DNA of 64,000 nucleotides from Psococerastis gibbosa (taxonomy: Eukaryota > Arthropoda > Insecta > Psocodea > Psocidae): NCBI GenBank assembly GCA_963971405.1, contig OZ020484.1, positions 41,934,770-41,998,769 on the forward strand. The letters run 5' to 3'. A program made the translations under genes and the position numbers. The notes beneath the pieces are model-generated. The model saw only the letters and a program-made list of their open reading frames with translations, searched no databases and was not told the origin of the DNA. Numbering within the stretch: position 1 is the first letter of the stretch; every line of letters begins with the position of its first letter. Positions 10,601 through 21,034 of this stretch are shown piece after piece.

Positions 10601-13600
10601 AACTTAAGAGTTTTAGAAAAACTTGTTATAACAACCCGTTAAAAAATTAACTTTGTCTAAGAAACCCACTTGTGCTAGTATAAAACCCTGAGCTCTTTCG
10701 GCAAGAACTGCCATCTACAGAGGGAAACCTACTAGCAAAGTTAGCGATTTGAGACTTGCTCAACTCGATGAGAAGATGCAAATGTGACTAGGGAGAGGAA
10801 ACCTTGGTTTATACAGGAGGGGGCGTGGCTGGTTACCTATTCCTAACCTACTAGCTAGATCTATTAGAGGGGATGATTGTGTGAATGTTATGTCGTTTGT
10901 TAATTTTTCCATATTGTGTAAAGCTCTTGATTTCAACATTTTCAAAAAAATTTAAAGTGTAACTTTTCTTTACTTTGTGTAGTGCTGTCCAATTGTGAGG
11001 ATCGAATGTGTGATTTTCCAAGTTAAGGTGATTCGCGAATGTGCTGTTGGTGGTTGGTGTTGGTGTCTCCTGTACCTGTTATATGTTCTTTGACCCTAGT
11101 TTTAAAGCTTCTGTCTGTTTGGCCTATGTAAATGTAAAAAAATAAAAATCCTCATACCGGAAACAACCACTTCTTGATCATCAACAGTGGCAGCAGTCAC
11201 GACTGTTTCCTGTTTCACGGCAACTGACTCCACGCGCTCTACTACTTGCGCCGGTGCAATTTCTTTCTTCCTATCTATCTCATCTACAACAGGATCCTCT
11301 TCCACGCTCTTGTGCACCACTTCCTGCGACTTGTGCAGACTACGCAGCTTTCGCTTGAGCTGCGTGACCACTCTCTGGACCTCCCACAGTAGTTCCTCGC
11401 GTTTCTCCGACACGAAGCCGTCATTCATGTCGCGGTGGATTTGATTGAGTAAAGCTTCCTGCTTACGGAGCTCGGAAGCGAGCTCGGCCTGATTGTCGGG
11501 GAAGGAACTGCCGGGCGGAAGTGGTCCAATGTACCTAATAAAGTAAGAGAAGATAAACCCAAATTCTCTCTGTGGTGCCCTTTAAAACAAAGATACAACC
11601 ACAACAATGAATAATTATAGTGAATCTCAATAATAAAACAGCTGTTTCTTTAGGATAAAAACACAAAGCCGGTGTAATGTGACGTTATTTGGAACAATTG
11701 CTTATGTGCAACAGTTCTCATTAGAATTCGAAAAAATAAACACACTGATGCGAAACTGTCGACTGTCCGGTTCAAAATTCAGTAGTTTACCGATTGCCAA
11801 GTTGCTGCTGACGGTTAAGAAACGGAAACGGCTATCTGATGAGGAACGAAAAGTATCGCCTTCTGCCTTAAATAATCCAGGGGAAGATAGAAGAACTGAG
11901 GGCACTCTACAGAAGAAGAACATCCGGGTTGAAAAACCTGAGGCAGTGGTTTGACAAGAGAAAAACTTCCTTTCTCAGAGCAGCTCCAAGGTCCAAATCG
12001 CCAATCTTCGATAGAAGAGGCATTCACAGGAGACCGATTGGTCTGGGGTGGTGCCCAATTTAGGACAAGAGAATTCCGTCAACGCCCAGTTACTTTCAGT
12101 AACCGTACAACATAGTCTCGGATGGCTATTTTTATTACATGCGATTTGATTGCAGATTGCGACGCGGTCAGGGACCTTATTGTTTGTATTTGCGTCACTA
12201 CCGCTCAAAAGCTAAGTATTCATCGGCTTCGATGGCCAGGTGGTAACGTGCTTGCACTTGTGCGAGTCTTTACACGCCATGCGATCGGAGACGTGTCGTA
12301 ACTCAACACGGGTAATAACCTACAGACGCGACTGAAGAGGTCAATCAGATACATTCATTAAATTGTTTGCATGCGATTAATCTTTTTATTAAAAGGAAAA
12401 AAAATCTTCAACACAGTGTACCTGAAAATAAGGGTATGAGGGAAAAGCGCGCGACAGTGACACAGGAAGGCGGTGAGCAGGCGGTGACTCATCTGCAGTA
12501 CCGGACTGTACGTCATTGCGATGAATTGCGCGTTGATTTTATTCAACTTCTCCTGGAATAAAGAAACCAAAAATATATAGATTATATACAAATTTTCTAG
12601 AGATATGCGGCATCTTGCGGGGAAATAACACAGGCTGAATAGCAAAAGCATAATTCAAATTCAAATTAGTCTCTCTTCTGGGCATGCCTAGCCACCACGT
12701 TGTAACAGTAGCCTTTAAATCATCGACGGCTCAAAGATGTAAACAAGCCAGCAAAGTCGGTGGGGAGATATTGCGCCTCTTCTTTCAAGGTATAATTTGG
12801 GGACTTTAAAATTTGGAATTACGAAATTAAGAAGTTTCATGATCCCTGGTAGTAAATGTATATGACTTAATCAATTAATTATTGGCTTAGCCTATAACTC
12901 GTGCGACCGAACTATCAGCTCACATGTTTAGTTTTTGAAAATATAGACCATAATGAACCGCATTGATTACTTACATGTTGTGTCACCTGATCAAAGTGTA
13001 CGATGAGCCAGGCGAGCAGTGTAAAGTTACAAGGCGGCAGTTGGTCAACGAGACTACGCAAGCGCTCTTCCCTCTGGGACACGTCCTGCACCGCACCCGC
13101 CTCTTCAAACCTGCTCACTAACTCAGTCGTCAGCAAAGGCTCGGGCAATTCTCTGAAAACAGTCCACAAATCACATAACATAGCTGTATACAAAATCAAA
13201 TCCTGGACGTCCACAGTGAAACGACCCATGATTTTTCTACAAATTCTTCCACTCTCAGCCAGAAACTTGAACTGGCCAGGGCTGTCACTTCTTCTCCCAT
13301 TATAAACTATATATTGGTTTGCAGAAATTTCATCTACATTAGTTTCCATCCAGTCCGGTCTTGGGCAGTTCTTCGCCTAGGAAGAAGTCTATCACATCGT
13401 ATCAGGTGACTTATCCGTTTGTCCCTTCTCACCTTCAGTACGATAACAGTCAAATCCCAGTAAAACGGTAGCCTTAGGCATTGTCTATTGGGCATCTTAC
13501 GACCGTAGACTCATTAGCAGGTCATAAGCTAACAGAGAATAGTAGGACTATACCTGGCACCTGGGCCACGGGATAAGTTAAGTAAATGAGACTTAGCCAT

Positions 13601-16600
13601 GCACTTGGGTAAGTGCATGCCTTACCTGAGAAAGGAAATTAGAACCGCAGCAGCGAGGGGAACATCTAGCTCAGCAGCGGACACGGGTTCCCTCGAGTTA
13701 AACTTCTTACGCATGACGGCAACACGACTCTTGAGCCCCGCTCCCTTGTCAGTCTTGTAGAGGCCCTCATATGCGAGCCCCGTAGCTGTGATACAGTCAA
13801 TACAGAGACGCACGGGCAGGGGGATCCCCACACCGTCGAGACACCCTAGCCGTTCAGCAGCCGCGGCAAGGGAAACTCCGAACACTCCCAGTTCATCTAC
13901 GTACAAAGGAATGCATTAAAAGACAATCAGAGGGGGAAAAGCCTTAAAGCCTTATAAGTGTAAAAACAAATAGCTCATGATATATCAATCGTAGAGTTGC
14001 CAAAAGTAATTAGAAATTATTCATTCCGAGTTGTAAAAGCCCTTACTTGAAGATTAGTGGGACTTTTAGACCTTAAACTTAAACGTTTGTTGTTAGTTTT
14101 CCTAGGACTGCTTTTAAACAATCCTGAGTGAGTCTGTTTATCAAATGAGATTACATGTTACAAGCCTAGGTTACCGGTCAAGGTACAGGTGACAAGTCCA
14201 GTTTACTGATTGACAGTGTGGACCTCCTGATTACAACCACTTAGGGGGCATGGAAAAGTCACTCGATTAATTTGGAGGTGACCAGGAGTCGACACTCACT
14301 AAAACGTTAACAACGGGTCATGACTGCCTTCAAAAACATCTTCACCGTATAGATGTAGCAGTGGAACCTTTCTATCCTCTGTGCGACACCCGGGAAGAAA
14401 TGGACAGAAAATACATTAAGACGTGCCCAGCTCTCGTCAATAGCAGAGGTTCACCAGATTATAAATAAATAAGGACTTTTTTTTTGTTCTAATACAAAGC
14501 CAACCTAGTGGAGATAGGGCCAGAGCCCTCACTTACACTCAACTAGGCAGACCCGGGACCGCCTGCTTTACATGCCCTCAGATTCCGTTGACGAAAGTCT
14601 TATACTTATATATAGTGCGATGTGCCAAACATTTCATTACGTGTGAAACGGTGCAAGCGTCAAAGCATTGTACGAGTAACAAGGCGGCGGTTCCATTGAC
14701 CTCGTATTGCAGAATGCACATGACGTTGACGTGGTAGCAGACATCATTAATAAGTCTTTAATGTCTGCTACCACGTCAACGTCATGTGCATTCTGCAATA
14801 CGAGGTCAATGGATAAGCGTAAAGCACCACAGTATTATGAGGCTCTTGTGAATGTACAATAAAATAGTAAAATAGGAAACGAAAAAGAGTGATTGGTGCA
14901 GGGTACAGACGATATCGCTGAATTCCAGACTTAATATAAGTACCACCAAGCAGTCATTACAGAAGTTAGTAGAAATAACCAAATAATTTCAACTGTAAAT
15001 AATGGATCCATAAGTAGGTCTACCAAGTAATTTATCTGTCTATAGACGGATTGAACCGTCATCAGCGCAAATAATAATAATAGCACGAAATTTTGTCGGA
15101 TATGTACAATATTATCATGGATCGACATTTAGGAACGATTCCGGGCCGTTGACTATTGAAGTTGTGTAGATATAAAGTACGTAATACTAAGGCGGCTATT
15201 CCACCGACGTCAGTTTTCATTGTGCATGTGCATGATGTGGTAGCAGACATCATTAATAAGTCTCTACCAGATTATAACTTAATTTATAATAGATAAGTTA
15301 AGTATCTACATAATAGTCTCCTTAAAATGTAGCAGAGACTTATTAATGACGTCTGCTACCACATAATGCACATGCTCAATGAAAAACGACGTCGGTGGAA
15401 TAGCCACCTAAGACTAGCAGACTAAGCATGCATCTGAAAACCTGATTCACAATTGAGGGTACTAGAAGCAAAAGGTTCCAGTTCCAATTTTTTGCGATAC
15501 TGAGTTATTGGTATAGTTGGAATCGTTTAGTAAAGGGCTACAAAGTGACGGTGTTGTTAGGAGCAAAATGGGACTTCCCAAGAGTTAAAATATAGCGTGA
15601 AGGAATCAGATTCCTCAGTACGTTATCAGCTACCCTACAGTTTTTGGTCTCTCCTGAAAAATTTAGTTAAGTGGAACAGGAACCTTTTGCTTCTAGTACC
15701 CTCAATTACAACAACTTTTCACCGGTCTGATGCACGACAAACAAATCGTGTCTTGTTTAATTACTGTTTTGATGAAAATAAACAATTAATTGTCAACACA
15801 ACATTTCTACCGAAACGTCCTATGTAACGCATCAAGTTTTCAGTCTCATGATGATAATCGCCTTACCAGCGTCCCGGGCTTCATCCGGTTTACTTTTCTT
15901 TTTATCTTTATCTTTCTGCTTGACCTTTTCCTTTTTCTCCCTATCTTTCTTCTTGTCCTTTTCAATTTCTTTCTCTTTGGCTTCTTTCTCCTTTTCCTTG
16001 GATTTCTCTCGCTTTTCCGATTTCTTCACTGGAAACTTAAATGACTTAGTCTTCTTGCTTTTAGATGGGCTCCTGATCACAACAAAATATTAAAATTAAA
16101 ATGGAAAGGGTGTCAGGAGCGCATGCTAATAGCCAATCCCAAAATTTCAAACATGCATCAGTAACACAGACATAATCTTGGAAGCAACACCCATGTAATC
16201 AAATTTATATTTCCTTTCTATGTCACGATATCGTCACCCTAAAGTCATAAGGGCGTACCATCAAAAACAAAATTTCGAGATAATTGCGGTTTTGTGGCTG
16301 TATAGTTTCCTATAAGCAGTTAGATGCACCCTTTTCATCGAAAATATCAGGCTTATTTTCCAACATTGATTTTTTTTCGGTATATGCAAAATCTCATGAC
16401 TAAATCTGACCATAACTAAATTTCGCCAAAATGTTGGTTACGCCCTTCTGACTTTAGGGTGACGATATACTGCAGATTTCACATTTCTTACAATCCCTTG
16501 TTATTTTGATATTGTTATTTTGAAGTGGGCAGGACTAACAACATATACTTTATTACATGAGCCCTAACACCAGATCAATTTCGCTTACTTGCCACACCTT

Positions 16601-18887
16601 TCAAAATATTTGATCTAAATTCGAAAAATTTCGACCGCCACGAAGCTTTCCTTACACTAAGGCATGGTATACATAGCAAAGCAAACATCGTCGTAGGACC
16701 ATGCATGAAATAGTCCTGAACCAATCGAGTAGACCAAATCGGTATAACTTATTTAAAAATTATAAGCCAACATAATTTGGGGTGATCCAGAGGTGGCCAA
16801 TGCTTCCTCTTATAAGCTTTAAGAAAATGCCTCGTTTCCGTTGACAACTTAAGTAAGTAAGTTATTGGCGAAGAATAGGATTATTGGTAAAATAGCTTAA
16901 TTTTGGCCCGTTGTACTTATGATAAATACGCATTGTGGTTTTACACTGTTCTATTAGGGTGAAGCAAGTAAAATGTCAGGATGAATAATTATCAGCCAAT
17001 AAGTCGCTATAATCCGATGTTGCGATGCAAACTGAAAATTATCTATCCTTACATTAATGACATTTTTTCCTACTGGCAAATCCCTATAGTAGGCTAGAGT
17101 AGAACCACAATTCTTATTTATAGCAACAATTGAATTATTTCTATAGAAAATCCTGTTTTTCGCAAATAACTCAGAAACTAATCAAATTGGCAACGAAATC
17201 AGACATTTTCGTAATGTATAAAAACAAAATTACAATTTGGTATATAATTACGAAAATAAATTTATTATATTATTTTCGTTTATCAATTGAAAATTAACAG
17301 CATTAATGGCCATAGTTCACTTAATGCAAAAAATTACGTGTCAGTCGGAGTTATAAATTAGAAACCACTTCAAACGTTGACCTTAACTACATAGAAAAGT
17401 TTTTACAGAACTTTCTGTTAGTTTATAATCATACAGCTATGAACATTCCATAAAAAAATACAAAACTCACACCATTCAACAAGACGAAAAACATAAATTT
17501 CATTATGGCGGCCTAGTTGTAAACTATAATGGAAATTTATTATGTTCTGTCAAAAGACCTACTTTTTGCATTTCGGCTACTCGTATGATAGCTGAGTAAA
17601 ACATGTGATGCGCCCATGCTGGACCACCCTGTATGGTGAAATACACAAACTATGTAATGAGACATACTGTACATGGAAAAATAATGAAATGAAATTATTT
17701 TACACGTGCAGTAAAATAGAGATGTTCCAACAGATTCCATTTCACCAAAGATAATGCTTTGTATACTTACTTCGAGTCGCCTTCATCAGGAGAACTCTCT
17801 CCTTCCAACGCTGCATATCCGCGATCTTTTTTTGAATCCTTCTTATCTTTACGCTTGCCAATCAATTCGGCTTTGAAGGATTTTTCGTGGCTGTCATCGC
17901 TAACTATAATAAAAATAATATGCATAATATATAATTAATTAAACTTTAAAATTTCTTTCCCAAATTTTTAAGTACCGCGACAATCTTCTAAAATGCTCTA
18001 CTGACGTACTATACATTAAAAGCACCCAACACATAACATTCTAATATCTCCTGATTATTAATTCCACCTTCTGACCCCCTAAATTTATTATGGACCTAAA
18101 CAAACATTGATCGTAATGAAAAAACATTGGAGACCAGTAGTATAGAAGAAAGGTTCTTGTACATATAGATATGTGGCCAATACTAAGTTACTAACACCCA
18201 TCAGTAACAGTTCTGGAAGTATTATAGTTACAGTATTATACGTTAATTTTCCTCGCCGTTCACACCTTCTGCTATGTCTGGCATACGGCAAGGTAGGCTA
18301 CGTCAGTAACCTCAGAAAAGTACGGAACGACTGCGGTGAATAGCAACGCTGCGCTGTATAGCGTATGAATTAAATGCCTTTTTTTATCTCAACGCAACTC
18401 CATTTTGTATGTAGCACACCAAACATACCAAACATATACCAAACTTTGGTGTGCAACCTTGTGGTTCGGCAAAATGCAATGGGGAGCGCACTGGACAACG
18501 AGGTTGCCCACGGAACATCTAAACCAGTTAGCATTCATCTTATGAATTATTGAGGTGTTGTTTGTGGTCGATGGTGTGAGAGTGCTATCAACTGCTTACT
18601 TGGAATGGGTGTCTAGCATATTTTGGTTGGGTTTCCAACATTGTTGGGTGGGTCGACCATTCGTCCATTGCACTGTAATTCATAATTTTTATAATTCACA
18701 CTTAAACTGGTCAATAACTTCGCATTTTAAGTAAGCCTAGATAGGTCTACAAAGCTAGAAATGCTAGGCTGAGCCGAAAGAACTCTAGAAAAGGCAACTT
18801 ACAGTCGCTATCATTTGATTTTTTTGCAGCTTCTGAAGAGTACAATCCAGGGAAGTCTTTTTCAACGTCTGGACTGTCAAATTCCAT
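7607..18887 (-). CDS. RALBP1: RalBP1 / RLIP (RalA-binding protein 1, RhoGAP-domain Ral effector)
   Basis: Coding exons in reading order: 18887-18803 (ATG, MEFDSPDVEKDFPGLYSS), 17903-17771, 16072-15867 (Lys/Glu-rich), 13896-13626 and 13152-12975 (RhoGAP), 12552-12422, 11534-11158, 9210-8928, 8585-8471 and 7720-7607 (TGA). All junctions keep phase; total 1893 nt, 630 aa (human about 655). Order matches RALBP1: acidic N-terminus with FPGLYSS, basic region about 73-141, RhoGAP about 142-335 (FGVSLAAAAERL, EGLYK, ELPEPLLTTEL, LLAWLIVHFDQV), then a Ral-binding region with LRKQEALLNQIHRDM and LWEVQRVVTQLKRKLR, and a C-terminal coiled coil. The protein links Ral GTPases to Cdc42/Rac control and endocytosis. 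Odd points: at the arginine-finger position the sequence is EGLYK (Lys189), and exon 8 has a 14-residue tandem duplication. A 5'UTR acceptor appears just above the ATG near 18905; the first noncoding exon was not identified. Confidence 0.92.
7797..8107. repeat. Interspersed repeat, copy 1 (pair with 51699-52150)
   Basis: Begins AATAGAATAGATGGCG and contains AGCTAAGYAARGCCGATRGC. It ends near CTAAATAGCTTTATT...GTCACAAC...TTCATTG. The copy at 51699-52150 is colinear but longer. No coding potential. It lies in the last RalBP1 intron. Confidence 0.55.
8325..8425 (-). repeat. Fragment of the 36.2 / 54.7 kb interspersed repeat
   Basis: Contains GCTTATAGTGGCCAGCG and GGCCATTATTGGTATTGCTTCC, resembling in reverse orientation the repeat at 36193-36455. 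Diverged, boundary approximate. Confidence 0.35.
8729..8917. mobile_element. Foldback MITE A (PIF/Harbinger-like, TTA duplication)
   Basis: Near-perfect palindrome. The left arm starts GGCGGCTATTCCACCGACGT and reaches the core GTGGTAGCAGACATCATTAAT; the right arm is its inverse. Flanked by TTA at 8726-8728 and 8918-8920. Its end lies 10 bp from the RalBP1 exon boundary at 8928, in the intron just after the splice donor. Confidence 0.8.
9031..9114 (-). repeat. 42-bp tandem duplication inside RalBP1 exon 8
   Basis: Two adjacent 42-bp units (9031-9072, 9073-9114) encode the 14-residue repeat QQTTE(A/G)LSWEETRLQ. Reading frame is preserved, so the duplication lengthens the C-terminal coiled-coil region. 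Confidence 0.85.
9433..9812. mobile_element. Foldback MITE B (composite, TAA duplication)
   Basis: Outer arms read GGCGCGGTTTCCACCGACCTG...GGTGACGTGGTAGCAG and its inverse ending CTCGCC, flanked by TAA at 9430-9432 and 9813-9815. The loop is a second foldback (9489-9741) with ends GGCGGTGTTTCCACCGACCT / AAACCCCGCC. The innermost segment holds an ORF start at 9624 (MASWDMLITNILIDFYKKK). Lies in the RalBP1 intron between exons 7 and 8. Confidence 0.8.
9931..10061. mobile_element. Foldback MITE C (131 bp, TTA duplication)
   Basis: Arms GGCGGGGTTTCCACATACG...TTGACGTGGTAGCAGACAT and inverse. TTA at 9928-9930 and 10062-10064. The arm interior (ATAGTCAATAG) differs from foldbacks A, B and F but is matched in its own partner arm. 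Confidence 0.8.
10742..11143 (-). pseudogene. Penelope-like element relic: GIY-YIG endonuclease tail
   Basis: On the - strand the region reads YIYIGQTDRSFKTRVKEHIT, then after a frameshift FANHLNLENHTFDPHNWTAL and further residues to a stop near 10855. YIGQT with R..R..EH and a downstream NHL..NH pattern is the GIY-YIG domain found after the reverse transcriptase in Penelope-like elements. Only the endonuclease remains. It begins about 15 bp past the RalBP1 exon 7 donor, in the same orientation as the gene. Confidence 0.6.
14380..14460 (+). pseudogene. Possible non-LTR retroelement relic
   Basis: One frame reads CDTREEMDRKYIKTCPALVN, which resembles the Cys/His tail of some non-LTR polyproteins (C...E...H...CPAL). 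Very short; could be chance. Confidence 0.2.
14461..14582 (-). repeat. tRNA-derived SINE, truncated copy
   Basis: AATAAATAAGGACTTTTT tail, then the GCCAACCTAGTGGAGATAGG and CCGGGACCGCCTGCTTTACA body; the tRNA-like head (right end of other copies) is missing. Confidence 0.6.
14683..14812. mobile_element. Foldback MITE D, right end truncated
   Basis: Left arm GGCGGCGGTTCCATTGACCTCG...GACGTTGACGTGGTAGCAGACA. The right arm is the exact inverse up to CGAGGTCAATGG, then stops without the terminal CCGCC, so no target duplication can be read. Confidence 0.7.
15191..15408. mobile_element. Foldback MITE E (TAA duplication), sister of A
   Basis: Arms GGCGGCTATTCCACCGACGT...TGGTAGCAGACATCATTAAT and inverse ending GGAATAGCCACC. 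TAA at 15188-15190 and 15409-15411. Loop (ATAATAGATAAGTTAAGTAT) is shared with element A. Confidence 0.8.
16231..16466. mobile_element. MITE with TCGTCACCCTAAAGTC ends
   Basis: Inverted ends TCGTCACCCTAAAGTCATAA and TCTGACTTTAGGGTGACGA, followed inward by GGGCGTAACC-like bases, with TA on both sides (16229-16230, 16467-16468). TA flanks suggest a Tc1/mariner-type element. Lies in a RalBP1 intron. Confidence 0.6.
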
Positions 18888-18905
18888 GCCATATAATGTT
18901 TTTAC

Positions 18906-21017
18906 CTAAATTTAAAATATAACAGTCACACAAAAGTCAATAAAATCCACCATATTGGTTATGTTTTCGTGGCATTAGACGGATTTCAAAACAAAACGCG
19001 AGCAGTTTGATTTTTGGGTAAATATGAAATTATGGTTAATTTCTTAAATTGCAGCCTTAATTGCCTGTATCTGACTTTATTAGATATAGTATTATGCGTC
19101 TTTTGAGGTCGTTAACCCGCAGCATTCCGCACATTACTCTCAAACCTACTTTCTTTCACTGGGCAGGTATGGTCTATACCAAATTTTTGTAATTAATAGC
19201 GAGCGTACTATCATACGGGACGCCGTCTATCCCACCTTGGTGGGTCATGAACAAAGATTGAATGATTGTTTGATTGATACAGCTTAATGAAAATCGTGAT
19301 CTTGTTCTTGCTAGTTTCTGTTATGCGACGGTTCGGCTATTTACCACAGGAAGGAAAATAAATGTCATCTGCAAACAACCGGTGCGAGTGAACCCGTACT
19401 TGCTTTCCTATATTTACCAATTAGTATAGACGGACCGCGATGGATAATATGACTATATGAGTGGTCCCATGGTAAAAAATTTACCAAGCGTTAAATTTTG
19501 GTTGCCCTTTCTCCATCCCAAAGCGGGACGATTGCATAGTCTAGAACGGACAGACCATTCTAATACAACCCAGGACAAATTTCGGAATGTAATGTAGTGA
19601 GTCTAACGTCTTGTCCATAATTTCTGCACAACATGTCTTTTTTAAATTCAAAACCAAAACTTCTTGGGAAGTTTGCTCTATATTTTTATTTGCAAAACAT
19701 TTGAAGTTAGGAAGCATCGATAGAAAGTCATTTTTCAGTCTTTCTTATTTTTTGCCCCCGGAACCAAACTATCGAGGGGCAAAGAACCTTTTTGGTTTTT
19801 TAACATTAATACCGACTAAAGAATATACTGTATATGAATTTAAAGGAAATCGTTGGAGCCGATTTTATAATTTATTTCGCCGGGAGTTTTTGCATTGTAA
19901 ATTGATTTAGCCATGCCCAAATTAAATAAAATTATCCCAGGTTATGATTTTTGTGAACCTCCATCCTGAATTTCACCAAAATCCACCGAGTTGTTTTGCT
20001 CACAAGTTAAGGAACAACCCGATCCATAGAAAGACAGAGATTTCGTAGAAACCTTTTTTTTCCTGGGACCTCACAACGTGTAAATTTCGACCATCACAAA
20101 GCTTTCCTTATACTACGTATAAATTGGAAAGAACAAGAGCCGTTGGTTTCTGTTTCTGACCCACATTGAGTAGACTAGCTTGTATACAGTATGCTGCCCC
20201 GTAACAATAACGTTGCTTTTGGGAGGCTTTATAGCCATTACTACTGTGTTGTAATATATTGTTGGTCTGGCCGTCCTAGACAATGCAATTGTTGTCCCAT
20301 CCATCAATTCAGTGCTTTTGTATAGGAAAAGTCGAAGCAACCGAAATGTAACCCTGGGACAATTATTTACCATGGAACTGCTCATATTACCTGGCACGGT
20401 ACTTATACTATTTGATAAATACGGGTTCACTCGTACTGTTTCTTCATTTTGGAGCAGGGTGGACTACATTGGTAATTAAATGTCACCTGGTTAAATCCAA
20501 GTTACCCTCTTATATCGCGTGGTCTACCTCATTGCGTACAAGAGTGGGTTGCATCAGACGCCAATTAATTACATGCTTCTGAGGAAGGAAGAAAAAAAAA
20601 TATGCCTTGACTGTGAAATCATAGAACCGGGAATGTCCCTTCGACCAGCATCGCTTGTGAGTTGCCGAAAAATGCGTCGAAAGCGGCAAAAAGAGAAAAC
20701 TGCTGATCAAAAAATAAAGGGGCAAGATCTCATAGAGTAGTAAAAAAAGACCACCGACAAACAGTGTCAAGAAGAAAGCTTCATAGAACTGGAGGCGCGA
20801 TGGTAGCAGATGTAATTGTATAAGACATGGACTAGCTTAAATAACGAAATGCTCTGTGCGGGTGAAGAAGTTTTCGTCAAGACAAAAGGAAGAAAACTGA
20901 TAAGTAATGAAGTAAGAACGCAATAGTTTTATTTAAAACTAAAAATACGAAATTATTATTGTCTGTATTACTTCACAACAAAGTAAAAATTAATAATTTA
21001 TGTTTCTTACTTTACAG
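18906..21017. other. Head-to-head gap between RalBP1 and PUS1
   Basis: About 2.1 kb between divergent genes. 19395-20131 is an inverted, diverged copy of the 0.83-kb element, and 20230-20450 holds another tail-like piece. Promoters and 5' noncoding exons for both genes should lie here; no CpG-rich stretch or TATA box stood out. Confidence 0.5.
19395..20131 (-). repeat. Diverged inverted copy of the 0.83-kb element
   Basis: The right end CTTTCCTTATACTACGTATAAATTGGAAAG is the inverse of the left end at 2874. Interior matches include GACCTCACAACGTGTAAATT, GATTTTTGTGAACCT and GAATTTAAAGGAAATCG. The left boundary is approximate. Confidence 0.6.
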
Positions 21018-21034
21018 GCAATTTAAATCGTACC

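Noticed and set aside
11679..11954. 91-codon + strand frame with KKRKRLSDEERK
   Set aside because: No family resemblance, no exon context, lies in a RalBP1 intron with an equally long opposite frame.
15790..16093. Two overlapping + strand frames rich in Phe/Leu/Ser
   Set aside because: They are antisense to the Lys/Glu-rich RalBP1 exon at 15867-16072; low-complexity complement, not genes.
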